Of a DNA stretch of 64,000 nt, positions 25,963 through 34,322 are shown in pieces (positions within the stretch are counted from its first letter, which is position 1; every line of letters begins with the position of its first letter). The stretch comes from Microvirga sp052114605 (GTDB lineage: Bacteria > Pseudomonadota > Alphaproteobacteria > Rhizobiales > Beijerinckiaceae). The notes below the pieces were generated by a model that was not told the DNA's origin, ran no database searches, and saw only the letters and a list, made by a program, of their open reading frames with translations. A program made the translations under genes and the position numbers. The stretch is from positions 83,999 through 147,998 of the forward strand of contig NZ_JBFRFB010000012.1 in the NCBI RefSeq assembly GCF_052114605.1, read 5' to 3'.

Positions 25963-26786
25963 GTATTGTTCTCGAAGCCAGAAACATCGTCCGGGATTAC
26001 CAACTGCCCGGAGGCCTCTTCTCCAAGGGCGGAGTCGTTCATGCCGTCAAGGGCGTGAGCTTCTCGGTCGAGCGGGGCAAGACCTTGGCAATCGTCGGCG
26101 AAAGCGGCTGCGGCAAGTCCACGCTTGCGCGCATTCTCACGCTGATCGATCCCGCGACGTCCGGTGATCTCTTCATTCAAGGGAAGAAGGTCGACATCGC
26201 GAAGGGTGACCTGACGAAGGATCTGCGCCGCGAAGTGCAGATCGTATTCCAGAACCCCTACGGCTCGCTCAACCCGCGCCAGAAGATCGGCGACGTGCTG
26301 ACCGCGCCGCTGGTGATCCAGGGCAACGTTCCGGCAGACGAGCGCCGCGAGCGCGCCATGACCCTGCTGAAGAAGGTCGGACTCGGCGAGGAGCATTACA
26401 ACCGCTACCCGCACATGTTCTCCGGCGGCCAGCGCCAGCGCATCGCGATTGCCCGTGCGCTGATGCTCAACCCGAGCCTGCTCGTTCTCGACGAGCCGGT
26501 TTCCGCCCTCGACCTTTCGGTTCAGGCACAGGTGCTGAACCTGCTGGCCGACCTGCAGGACGAATTCAACCTCACCTACGTCTTCATCAGCCACGACCTG
26601 TCGGTGGTGCGCTATATCGCCGATGAGGTGATGGTGATGTATTTCGGCGAGGCGGTGGAATACGGCACCCGCGAAGCGTTGTTCTCCGATCCGAAGCACG
26701 ACTACACCAAGTCGCTTTTCGCGGCGACGCCCCGCGCGGATCCCGCGAGCATCAAGGCGCGCCTGGCGCGGAAGAACGCTGCCTGA
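25959..26786 (+). CDS. dppF: Dipeptide ABC transporter ATPase DppF (short form)
   Basis: 275-residue ATPase: Walker A GESGCGKS, Q loop FQNPYGSLNP (the DppF/OppF form), signature FSGGQRQR, Walker B LLVLDEP, and the switch histidine in FISHDLS. As with dppD, the C-terminal oligopeptide-transporter extension with its cysteine cluster is absent; the protein ends in a basic tail. ATG 25959 overlaps the dppD stop. The transcription unit ends at the terminator 27 bp downstream. Confidence 0.93.
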   Translation: MSIVLEARNIVRDYQLPGGLFSKGGVVHAVKGVSFSVERGKTLAIVGESGCGKSTLARILTLIDPATSGDLFIQGKKVDIAKGDLTKDLRREVQIVFQNPYGSLNPRQKIGDVLTAPLVIQGNVPADERRERAMTLLKKVGLGEEHYNRYPHMFSGGQRQRIAIARALMLNPSLLVLDEPVSALDLSVQAQVLNLLADLQDEFNLTYVFISHDLSVVRYIADEVMVMYFGEAVEYGTREALFSDPKHDYTKSLFAATPRADPASIKARLARKNAA

Positions 26787-26812
26787 AGGCGTTCACCTTT
26801 GTCGAGCATTGC

Positions 26813-26848
26813 AATCCCGGACGGCGCGAGCCCTCCGGGATTTTTTTT
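26813..26848 (+). terminator. Terminator of the dpp operon
   Basis: AATCCCGGA (26813-26821) pairs with TCCGGGATT (26834-26842), followed by a run of T to 26848. The stem sequence belongs to the ATCCCGG/CCGGGAT palindrome group that recurs at 50248 and 58500. Confidence 0.8.
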
Positions 26849-26862
26849 GGGTGAAGAACTCT

Positions 26863-26903
26863 CCACACGTCATCACCGGCCTTGTGCCGGTGATGACGTG
26901 TGG
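26863..26903. repeat. Perfect 18-bp palindrome (REP-like)
   Basis: CCACACGTCATCACCGGC at 26863-26880 is exactly complementary to 26886-26903, with the loop CTTGT. It lies between the convergent dppF and AI-2E permease genes and has no following T run, so it reads as a repetitive extragenic palindrome rather than a terminator. Confidence 0.7.
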
Positions 26904-26925
26904 AAAAGCGCGGCGTTTCAAACAA

Positions 26926-26957
26926 TCGGGATGGCCGGGACAAGCCCGGCCATGACG
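26926..26957. repeat. REP-like palindrome
   Basis: ATGGCCGGG (26931-26939) and CCCGGCCAT (26945-26953) with loop ACAAG. Palindromes of this form, often ending in GTCATGGCCGGG, are very common between genes of Rhizobiales. The next gene ends at 26982. Confidence 0.6.
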
Positions 26958-26981
26958 GCAGTGTGCATGTAGCTGGAGTGT

Positions 26982-28997
26982 TTAAGCCGGCAACGGCAGG
27001 CGCTTTCCCGCTCCTTCATTCGCGGCCTTCTCCGTCGTCACCGCCTGCGGCATCTGCTCCTCGCCGGTCGCGACCTTGAGACAGCGCACCACGGCATCGC
27101 GCATGGACGACACATAATAATCCGCGCCAAGCGTCGAGCGCATCGCCTCGCTCTTCAGCACCGCATCCTCTGCCGGCCACAGGCCCACGACGATGGGAGC
27201 CTTCGGTGCCTGATTGCGCAGGCGGCGCAGCAGATAACGCAGATGCGCGGGTGTGCCGCTGATTTCCAGATAGCTGATGCAGATCATCTGCACGCCGGTC
27301 ATGTCGAGGTTGAAGATCGAAGACCGTGAAACGGCCTCGTGCGGCACGAGCCTGCTGCCGAGCCCGTGCTTGTTCAGCAGCTGCGCCAGCATCTCGGACG
27401 CCGCCTCGTCCAGTGGCCCTCGGCCCGCGATGCACAGCACGGCGCCATCCGTACGCCACGCGTCGGCGATCTTGTCCTCATGCGGCATCTCGCCGACGAT
27501 GGCAGGTTCCTTGATCGCGGGCTTCTCGCTCTGCGGCGATGCAACCGGCTCGTCCTTGGTTTCGTGAGCCGGCGGCTCGATGTCGCTGTGGCTGGAGAGA
27601 TCCTGCACGAGCGAAGTGATCACATCCCTTACCTGATCGAGCTGGCGATGGGTGAGCACGCCGCGCGTCGCGTCGTTGGCGGCAAGCTGCAAACCTCTAA
27701 GGGCCACCTCGTCGTAATAAGAGGTGAGGGAACGCTCCTTCAAAAGCAGCTCCGCCGATTCCAGGGCTTCGTCGGGGTCGCCGGCCAGCATGCGCTGATA
27801 GAGGTTTTCCGCAGGCGTCAAAGCCGGCCTGTCGCCGAGGAGCACGTCCAGAAATTCCAACCTCTCCACGTGACGTCCCAGAACCACGAGGCAAAGCGTG
27901 AGCGGCGTTGCGATGAGAAGGCCTATGGGTCCCCACAGCCATGTCCAGAAGATCGCGGAGATCACCACCGAGAAAGGCGAGAGGCCCGTGCTCTGTCCAT
28001 AGACCACCGGCTCGATTGCATGGCCCATCAGGGGCTCGCCGATGAGGAACAGCGCCAGGGTCATCAGCGCCATCGACCAGCCGGGATCGACAGCCGCCGC
28101 CAGAATGACCGGCGGGATGGCAGCGACGAAGGAGCCGATATAGGGCACGAAGCGCATGAGGGCCGCGAAGACGCCCCACAGGGCGGGACTCGGCACGCCT
28201 ATGGCCCAGAGACCGAGGCCGGCCACGACACCGAAGGAGGCATTCAGGGCGAGCTGCGTGAGGAAATAGCGACTCAGGCGCCGGGCGGCATCGTCCATGG
28301 CGACCGTGGTGCGGTGCAGGTCGCTGGCGCCGAAAAGGCGGATCATGCGATCGCGCAGATCCTCGCGCTGCATGAGAATGAAGATCAGCACCACGAAGAC
28401 GATACCCATGGTGGCCAGCGGTTCGAGCACGGGAAGCAAGACGTCGCGCGCCATCTGAGCCGGGGTCGGATCAGGCTGGTGAACCTCGACAGGCAACGGC
28501 CCCGGCTCAGCGGGAGCCGACGGCTCAGCGGCGCCCGTTGAAGGTTGCCCGCTCTCCTTTGGCTGCTCGGCGACCGCGCGGTCGAACCGGTGCCCGAAAT
28601 CGCGCAACGACTGGGACAATTTACCGATGGTTCCCTCACGCAGAGAGCCGATCTTGCTTTCGATGGTGGTCTGGTAGCGGGGAAGATCGGATGCCAACCC
28701 CGCAAGCTGGAACCCGATGACGCCGCCGATCGAGACGATGATGCCCAGCGCGACGAGAACCGCGATGATGATCGAGGGCACACGCCCCAGATGCCAGCGG
28801 CGCATCAGGTCCACGAAGGGCGCCAGCACAAAAGCCAGAAGAATGGCCATCACCACCGGCAGGAAGACCTCCTGACCCACATAGAGTGCCGACAGGACGA
28901 CGACACCCACCGCCAGGGTCAGCAGGCCCGACAGGCCTGGAACGCCGGGCGGCTCAATCTCATTCTCAGATGGCGCAGGAACAGGGGCTTGACTCAT
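26982..28997 (-). CDS. AI-2E-family permease with C-terminal cytosolic domain
   Basis: 671 residues. Residues about 20-380 are an AI-2E/PerM-type membrane domain with about eight helices. It shows the family's early double helix (VGQEVFLPVVMAILLAFVLAP), a long central soluble segment and the helical pair ending GPIGLLIATPLTLCLVVLGRHV. These proteins export varied solutes; despite the name most have no tested role in AI-2 signalling. After the membrane part come about 300 cytosolic residues: a helical region, a Glu/Pro-rich linker, then an alpha/beta domain (VLCIAGRGPLDEAASEMLAQLL; VQMICISYLEISGTP; APIVVGLWP) that resembles a B12-binding or Rossmann-like fold. Start: ATG 28997 is preferred to the upstream TTG at 29045. 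Confidence 0.8.
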   Translation of the reverse strand: MSQAPVPAPSENEIEPPGVPGLSGLLTLAVGVVVLSALYVGQEVFLPVVMAILLAFVLAPFVDLMRRWHLGRVPSIIIAVLVALGIIVSIGGVIGFQLAGLASDLPRYQTTIESKIGSLREGTIGKLSQSLRDFGHRFDRAVAEQPKESGQPSTGAAEPSAPAEPGPLPVEVHQPDPTPAQMARDVLLPVLEPLATMGIVFVVLIFILMQREDLRDRMIRLFGASDLHRTTVAMDDAARRLSRYFLTQLALNASFGVVAGLGLWAIGVPSPALWGVFAALMRFVPYIGSFVAAIPPVILAAAVDPGWSMALMTLALFLIGEPLMGHAIEPVVYGQSTGLSPFSVVISAIFWTWLWGPIGLLIATPLTLCLVVLGRHVERLEFLDVLLGDRPALTPAENLYQRMLAGDPDEALESAELLLKERSLTSYYDEVALRGLQLAANDATRGVLTHRQLDQVRDVITSLVQDLSSHSDIEPPAHETKDEPVASPQSEKPAIKEPAIVGEMPHEDKIADAWRTDGAVLCIAGRGPLDEAASEMLAQLLNKHGLGSRLVPHEAVSRSSIFNLDMTGVQMICISYLEISGTPAHLRYLLRRLRNQAPKAPIVVGLWPAEDAVLKSEAMRSTLGADYYVSSMRDAVVRCLKVATGEEQMPQAVTTEKAANEGAGKRLPLPA

Positions 28998-29188
28998 CGG
29001 GTCGATCTCTGGTGGCGCGAGAACAGCTCGCGGCTCTGCAAACAACGTACGGAGCCTGCAAACGATCCTTGACCATTACCCTGAAACGGCCCCCGGGGCG
29101 GTGCTGGGACTTTTTGCCATCTGCAAGGCACCAATCCGAGACCCCACTTCATGGATATCCCGGCCCCCTTTCGCAGTTTCCAAGCCCT

Positions 29189-29941
29189 ATGACCCTGACC
29201 CGACGCAGCGTTCTCATCGGCGCGACCCTTGCCGTCTCCACGAACCTCCATGCCCGACAGGATAAGCCACGCTCCATGCCCGTGACCACTCAGCGCAACA
29301 CCTTCAAGAGCGGCGCCAAGCCCATCATGGTCGAGACCTTTCAACCCCGCAGCGAGGCTCCGTGCCCGACGGTGCTGATGCTGCACGGGGCGGACGGCTT
29401 GAACCGGAATACGCAATACCGCGAGGGCGCCCGCGCGGTCGCTGCCGCCGGCTATCAGGTTCACCTCGTCCATTACCTCGACCGAACGGGCGAGAAGCGG
29501 GCCTCCTTCGCCACGCTTTTCCAGAACTTCATGCCCTGGATGGATGCGGTCCAGGATGCTCTCGCCTTCGCCGCGAAGCAGCCTCTCGCTGATCCGAACC
29601 GCATCGGGATCGTCGGCATTTCGCTCGGCGCGGCGCTGGGGCTTGCCGTCGCCAGCACGGACCCGCGCGTGAAAACCCTGGTCAATTATTTCGGGCCGCT
29701 GCCGCAAGGCGCCATTGCCGCGACATCGCAGCTGCCGCCGACCCTGGTGCTGCACGGCTCCGCCGATCCTATCGTGCCGGTGGCCAATGCCTATGCGGTC
29801 GAGGCCCTGCTGCGCCAGCAGAACGTGCCGTATGAGATCAAGGTCTATCCGGGCCAGGGCCACGGCTTCCGGGGCGCGGCCGAAGAGGACGCCACGCAAC
29901 GCTCGCTCGCCTTCCTCAACCGGCATCTGGCGCAGGGCTGA
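29189..29941 (+). CDS. Exported dienelactone hydrolase-family protein
   Basis: 250-residue alpha/beta hydrolase. The N-terminus MTLTRRSVLIGATLAV looks like a twin-arginine or Sec signal, so the enzyme should act in the periplasm. The catalytic triad is visible: nucleophile Ser in GISLG, Asp in GSADPIVP and His in GQGHGF. An HGADG turn near the start of the fold fits the oxyanion region. Substrate unknown; dienelactone hydrolase-type proteins are often general esterases. The frame is open upstream to 28886, antisense to the permease gene, but ATG 29189 gives the signal peptide. 78 bp before dcp on the same strand. Confidence 0.8.
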   Translation: MTLTRRSVLIGATLAVSTNLHARQDKPRSMPVTTQRNTFKSGAKPIMVETFQPRSEAPCPTVLMLHGADGLNRNTQYREGARAVAAAGYQVHLVHYLDRTGEKRASFATLFQNFMPWMDAVQDALAFAAKQPLADPNRIGIVGISLGAALGLAVASTDPRVKTLVNYFGPLPQGAIAATSQLPPTLVLHGSADPIVPVANAYAVEALLRQQNVPYEIKVYPGQGHGFRGAAEEDATQRSLAFLNRHLAQG

Positions 29942-30019
29942 GTTTCTCCGCCTCTTCCGCATGACGCTTGAGGCGGGTAAGAGTGGGCAACACGATCACT
30001 GACAAAGGCGGAGCGATTC

Positions 30020-32083
30020 ATGACGGCTTCAAGCGTACATTCGGCCAATAATCCTCTTCTTGGCCCCTGGAGCACGCCTTTCGGCCTTCCGCCTTTCGAG
30101 AGCATCACGCCGGAGCATTATCGACCTGCCTTTGACAGCGCGCTTGCCGAACAGCAGGCCGAGATCAAGGCGATTGCGGACAGCAGCGAGGCGCCTACTT
30201 TCGCCAACACCATCGAGGCCATGGAGCGCGGCGGCGCTTCCCTCAAGCGCGTGGGCGGCGTGTTCTTCAACCTCTCGGGCTCGCATACGAACGAGGCCAT
30301 TCAGGCTATCGAGCGCGATCTCGCGCCGGTTCTTGCCAAGCACCGCAACAGCATCTTCATGAACGAGGCGCTCTACAAGCGCGTCGCCGATCTCTACGAA
30401 AAGCGTGAGTCTTTGGGCCTGACGCAGGAGCAGGCGCGCGTGCTCGACCGCTATCAAACCATCTTCGTGCGTGCGGGCGCCAAGCTGCAGGGCGAGGAGA
30501 AGAAGCGCCTTGCCACTATTACCGAACGGCTCGCGAGCCTCGGCACGCAATTCGCTCAGAACGTTCTGGCCGACGAGAAATCCTATCAGCTCGTGCTCGA
30601 CGGCGAGGCCGATCTCGAAGGCCTGCCGTCCTTCCTGCGCGAGGCGGCAGCACAGGCCGCCGAGGAGCGGGGCCTCTCCGGCAAATACGTGATTACCCTG
30701 TCACGGTCGAGCATCGAACCCTTCCTGCAATTCTCGAAGCGGCGCGACCTGCGCGAGCAGGCTTTCAAGGGCTGGGCGTCACGCGGCGACACGGGTGGCG
30801 CCACCGACAACAAGGCCATCATCGCCGAAATGGCGGCTCTGCGCGTCGAGCGCGCGAAGCTCCTGGGCTACGAGACCTTCTCCGACTTCAAGCTTTCCGA
30901 CACTATGGCGAAGACGCCTGACGCAGTGCTGAAGCTCCTCAACGACGTGTGGACGCCCGCCCGCAAGCGCGCGCAGGAAGAGCGGGACGACTTGCAGGCT
31001 CTCGCGCAGGCGAAGGGCGACAACATCGTCATCGAGCCCTGGGACTGGCGCTTCTATGCGGATCAGGTGCGCATGGAGCGGCACAATCTCGATGAAGCCG
31101 TGATCAAACCGTACTTCCAGCTCGACCGCATCATCGAAGCCTCTTTTGAGACCGCACACCGTCTGTTCGGCTTGAGCTTCAAGGAGCTGAAGGACTTCCC
31201 GCGCTATCATCCCGATATCCGCGCCTGGGAAGTTCTGGACGTGGACGGCAAACATATCGGCACTTTCATCGGCGATTACTTCGCCCGAAGCTCGAAACGC
31301 AGCGGCGCGTGGATGAGCGCCTTCCGCTCTCAGGAAAAGCTGACCGGCGATGTGCGCCCGATCATCGTCAACGTGATGAATTTCGCGAAGGGCGGCGCGG
31401 GCGAGCCGTCGCTCCTGAGCTTCGACGATGCGCGCACACTCTTCCACGAATTCGGCCACGGCCTGCACGGGCTTCTCTCCAACGTGACCTATCCGCTGCT
31501 TGCGGGCACCGCCGTCTCGACGGATTTCGTGGAGCTACCCTCGCAGCTCTACGAACACTGGCTGTCGCAACCCGACATCCTGCGCCGTTACGCCACCCAT
31601 TACCGCACCGGTGAGCCGATCCCGGAGGAATTGCTGGAGCGCCTCATGGCGGCCCGCAACTTCAACCAGGGCTTCGCCACGGTCGAGTACCTCGCCTCCG
31701 CCTTCGTCGATCTGGAACTCCATCGCCGCAAGGACGCGGCCGATCTCGACGTATCAGCCTTCGAAAAGGAGACGCTGGAGAAGATCGGCATGCCGCGCGA
31801 GATCATCATGCGCCACCGCACGCCGCATTTCGCGCATGTGTTCTCCGGCGACGGCTATTCGTCAGGCTATTACAGCTATCTCTGGTCGGAGGTTCTGGAC
31901 GCGGATGCCTTCGTGGCCTTCGAGAAAACGGGCGATGCCTTCAACAGGGAAATGGCGGAGAAGCTGAAGCGCTTCATCTACTCGGCCGGAAACCTGCGCG
32001 ATCCGGCGGAAGCCTACACGTCGTTCCGCGGACGCCTGCCGACGGTGGATGCGCTTCTCGCCAAGCGCGGTCTCGCGGCCTGA
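30020..32083 (+). CDS. dcp: M3 family zinc metallopeptidase (peptidyl-dipeptidase Dcp-like)
   Basis: 687-residue thimet-type metallopeptidase with the zinc motif HEFGH (His476-His480), a downstream Glu ligand in the usual helix, and the conserved segment HFAHVFSGDGYSSGYYSYLWSEVLDAD near the C-terminus, here split by family-typical Tyr/Gly residues that bind substrate. No signal peptide, so it should act in the cytoplasm and remove C-terminal dipeptides or degrade short peptides. This would fit with uptake by the nearby Dpp importer, although the genes are separate units. Length is normal. PrlC/OpdA is the alternative within the family. Confidence 0.88.
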   Translation: MTASSVHSANNPLLGPWSTPFGLPPFESITPEHYRPAFDSALAEQQAEIKAIADSSEAPTFANTIEAMERGGASLKRVGGVFFNLSGSHTNEAIQAIERDLAPVLAKHRNSIFMNEALYKRVADLYEKRESLGLTQEQARVLDRYQTIFVRAGAKLQGEEKKRLATITERLASLGTQFAQNVLADEKSYQLVLDGEADLEGLPSFLREAAAQAAEERGLSGKYVITLSRSSIEPFLQFSKRRDLREQAFKGWASRGDTGGATDNKAIIAEMAALRVERAKLLGYETFSDFKLSDTMAKTPDAVLKLLNDVWTPARKRAQEERDDLQALAQAKGDNIVIEPWDWRFYADQVRMERHNLDEAVIKPYFQLDRIIEASFETAHRLFGLSFKELKDFPRYHPDIRAWEVLDVDGKHIGTFIGDYFARSSKRSGAWMSAFRSQEKLTGDVRPIIVNVMNFAKGGAGEPSLLSFDDARTLFHEFGHGLHGLLSNVTYPLLAGTAVSTDFVELPSQLYEHWLSQPDILRRYATHYRTGEPIPEELLERLMAARNFNQGFATVEYLASAFVDLELHRRKDAADLDVSAFEKETLEKIGMPREIIMRHRTPHFAHVFSGDGYSSGYYSYLWSEVLDADAFVAFEKTGDAFNREMAEKLKRFIYSAGNLRDPAEAYTSFRGRLPTVDALLAKRGLAA

Positions 32084-32093
32084 CGCGATCCGT

Positions 32094-32291
32094 TCACGCC
32101 TGATGCCAGATGAGAGCCTTGGCTCTGCGCCCCAGGCGCAGACGCATCCTCAAAGAGGCCGGCAGCTCCTTCCGGGGGGATACCCCCTTGGGTTCGATCG
32201 GCGATGCCAGCGGCTTTTGACGCAGGACGCTCTTGAGGAAAGCCATTCCACGGGGATCGATTTCCAAGGCCTTCGCATCGAGCACGGGCAT
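32094..32291 (-). CDS. Small basic protein, unrecognised
   Basis: A 65-residue reading frame on the minus strand starting MPVLDAKALEIDPRGMAFL and ending in a basic tail. AAGGGA lies 8 bases before ATG 32291, a good ribosome binding site. No other gene covers this stretch, and the sequence has an ordinary amphipathic composition rather than the Arg/Ala-rich look of shadow frames. I do not recognise a domain. It lies between the convergent dcp and mutarotase genes. Confidence 0.45.
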   Translation of the reverse strand: MPVLDAKALEIDPRGMAFLKSVLRQKPLASPIEPKGVSPRKELPASLRMRLRLGRRAKALIWHQA

Positions 32292-32374
32292 CGAGAGCAT
32301 TCCCTTTTCATTCGTGTTTTTCGCGGAACGCAACGCCTGCAGAAAAAACGGCCAAGTTGTGGCAAGGTTCCAGG

Positions 32375-33385
32375 CTAGCCGGAGAACCGCAGTTCGCTGA
32401 CTTGCCTGGAAATCTGCCCCGGCCTGAGAAGAGACGATGGGAAATGGGCATTATTGGGGCTGTCGGGAAAACGCTGCGGTTCCAGGCAGAGACCCGCGTG
32501 ACGCCCATACTGCGCGCCATCGAGGCCGGAAACCGGGATATCGATCATGTGCCCAGCATAGAATTGCACGCCGGGCTCCGTGCTCCATAGCTCCATGTTG
32601 AGACCGTTCGCGGGCGATGACAGCGTGGCCGCATGGCGGAGTACCCCGTAAGGGCCTCGCAGCACGTAGTTGGTATCGTAGAGGGTATCGTCGTTGATGA
32701 GCTCCGCGCCGACGGATCGCGCCGCCGTGAAATCGTAAGCGGAATCGGCCACCCGCAAAATCTCCCCCGTGGGAATGAGATCGTGCCGCGTCGGCGTGAT
32801 GTAATCGCCCGCGATCGTCAGCTGGTGCGAGAGAATGTTCGCGCTGCCATCCAGGTTGAAATAGCTGTGCGTGGTGAGATTCACCGGCGTCTGCTGGTCG
32901 GTGGTTGCCGTCAGCTCGATGCCGAGGGTGGCATTGGGCAATAGATGATAGGTGCAGGTGGCGACCACACGCCCCGGATAGCCCATGTCGCCGTTCTCGG
33001 AGACGAGGCTTAAGGTGACGCTCTCCTCGCTATGCGCGACGATGCTCCAATGCCTTGTGCCGAAGCCCATGGAGCCGCCATGAAGCTGGTTGTCTCCCTC
33101 ATTGGCATCGAGCCGGTAGGTCTTGTTCCTGATCGTGAACCGCGCGCCGCCGATGCGGTTGGCGTGCCGGCCCACGACGGCGCCGAAATAGGGCGAGTGG
33201 GCGATGTAATCCTCGATGGAATTGAGACCGAGCACCACGCGCTGCCGGCCACCCGAAAAGGGCACGATCAGGTCGCGGATCACGGCGCCCCAGGTCAGCA
33301 CCTTCATCTGCATCTCGTCAGGACCGGTGAGGGTGATCTCCAGGACATCCTCACCGCTTACGGTGCCGAAACGCTCGATCGCCAT
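32375..33385 (-). CDS. Aldose 1-epimerase (galactose mutarotase)
   Basis: 336-residue GalM-type enzyme that interconverts alpha and beta anomers of free sugars. Visible active-site elements: the early RHANRI Arg, the first His in NQLHGG, the catalytic His in THSYFNLDG and the catalytic Glu in CLEPQRFPDSPN. No signal peptide. ATG 33385 lies two bases after the upstream lactonase stop, so the two genes form one unit; longer upstream starts lie within that gene. Confidence 0.9.
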   Translation of the reverse strand: MAIERFGTVSGEDVLEITLTGPDEMQMKVLTWGAVIRDLIVPFSGGRQRVVLGLNSIEDYIAHSPYFGAVVGRHANRIGGARFTIRNKTYRLDANEGDNQLHGGSMGFGTRHWSIVAHSEESVTLSLVSENGDMGYPGRVVATCTYHLLPNATLGIELTATTDQQTPVNLTTHSYFNLDGSANILSHQLTIAGDYITPTRHDLIPTGEILRVADSAYDFTAARSVGAELINDDTLYDTNYVLRGPYGVLRHAATLSSPANGLNMELWSTEPGVQFYAGHMIDIPVSGLDGAQYGRHAGLCLEPQRFPDSPNNAHFPSSLLRPGQISRQVSELRFSG

Positions 33386-33387
33386 GC

Positions 33388-34269
33388 TCAACCCTCGAAG
33401 ATGCTGGTCTTCATTCCACGAATGCCGCCCGTATCCAGCCTGAACAGATGGCCCGCCATCGGGTCCACATGCGGATCGTGGCCGATGGATGCCGTTGTGA
33501 TGTAGAGCGTCGAGAGGTCCGGTCCACCGAAGGCGCATTTCGTCACCTGCGCCGTCGGCACGGGCACGATGCGCTCCACCGATCCGTCCGGGGCAAACCG
33601 CGTGATTCGCGATGCGCCCCAATGGCAGACCCATACATAGCCTTCCGCATCCACCGCCATGCCGTCAGGATGGCCCCAGCCCTCCTCGAAGCGCGCGAAG
33701 CGGCGCGGCTCGCCGAGCTTTCCCTTATCGGCATCGAAGGCGTAGATGATGCCGTTCGTCGTGTCGGTGGCGTAAAGCGTTTGCCCATCCTGGCTGAAGG
33801 CGGGACCGTTGGTGACGATGAAGCCGGAATGGAACCGACTCAGCTCCTTTCCATCCCAGCGCCAGAATGAGCCCGATTCATCGGTCTCGTCATCGTGCAT
33901 GGTGCCGAAATAGATCGCGCCGTCAGGCCCCACATAGCCGTCATTGATGCGGTTACCGGGCTTGTCCTTCTCCGGCGCGACGATGGGCTCGAGCAATCCG
34001 GTCTTCAGGTTGAAGCGCGCAAGGCCCGACTTGAAGCCCGCGATCACCACATCGGGATCGGGGGTGAGCGCGATGAAGCCGACGCGCTCGGGCGCATCGA
34101 TCCGCGAATGCTCGTTGGTCTCGGGATGATAGCGCCAGATGCCGGGGTTCTTGATGTCCACCCAGAAAAGCGTGTTCGAGCGCTCGTCCCAGACCGGCCC
34201 CTCCCCCAGCACGCAGGCGCTTGCCACCGCCACATGCGGCATGTGCGGATGAACGGTTGGATTGGTCAT
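33388..34269 (-). CDS. SMP-30/gluconolactonase family sugar lactonase
   Basis: 293-residue six-bladed beta-propeller lactonase. The metal-binding Glu is in GEGPVWDE, and the conserved NDGYVGPDG and HPDGMAVDAEG turns supply the other ligands. It would hydrolyse a sugar-derived lactone in an oxidative sugar pathway (for example arabinose, galactose or fucose); the exact sugar cannot be read. Start ATG 34269 has GAGGGG about six bases upstream; a longer frame to 34326 is less likely. First gene of the pair with the mutarotase. Confidence 0.88.
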   Translation of the reverse strand: MTNPTVHPHMPHVAVASACVLGEGPVWDERSNTLFWVDIKNPGIWRYHPETNEHSRIDAPERVGFIALTPDPDVVIAGFKSGLARFNLKTGLLEPIVAPEKDKPGNRINDGYVGPDGAIYFGTMHDDETDESGSFWRWDGKELSRFHSGFIVTNGPAFSQDGQTLYATDTTNGIIYAFDADKGKLGEPRRFARFEEGWGHPDGMAVDAEGYVWVCHWGASRITRFAPDGSVERIVPVPTAQVTKCAFGGPDLSTLYITTASIGHDPHVDPMAGHLFRLDTGGIRGMKTSIFEG

Positions 34270-34322
34270 GATGCGCCCCTCATGGATGGTCCCGTCGCTA
34301 ACGGTAGGGGACAGGGATGGGT

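Noticed and set aside
27339..28541. 400-codon plus-strand frame opposite the AI-2E permease
   Set aside because: Charged shadow sequence (Asp/His/Glu-rich) caused by hydrophobic codons on the other strand.
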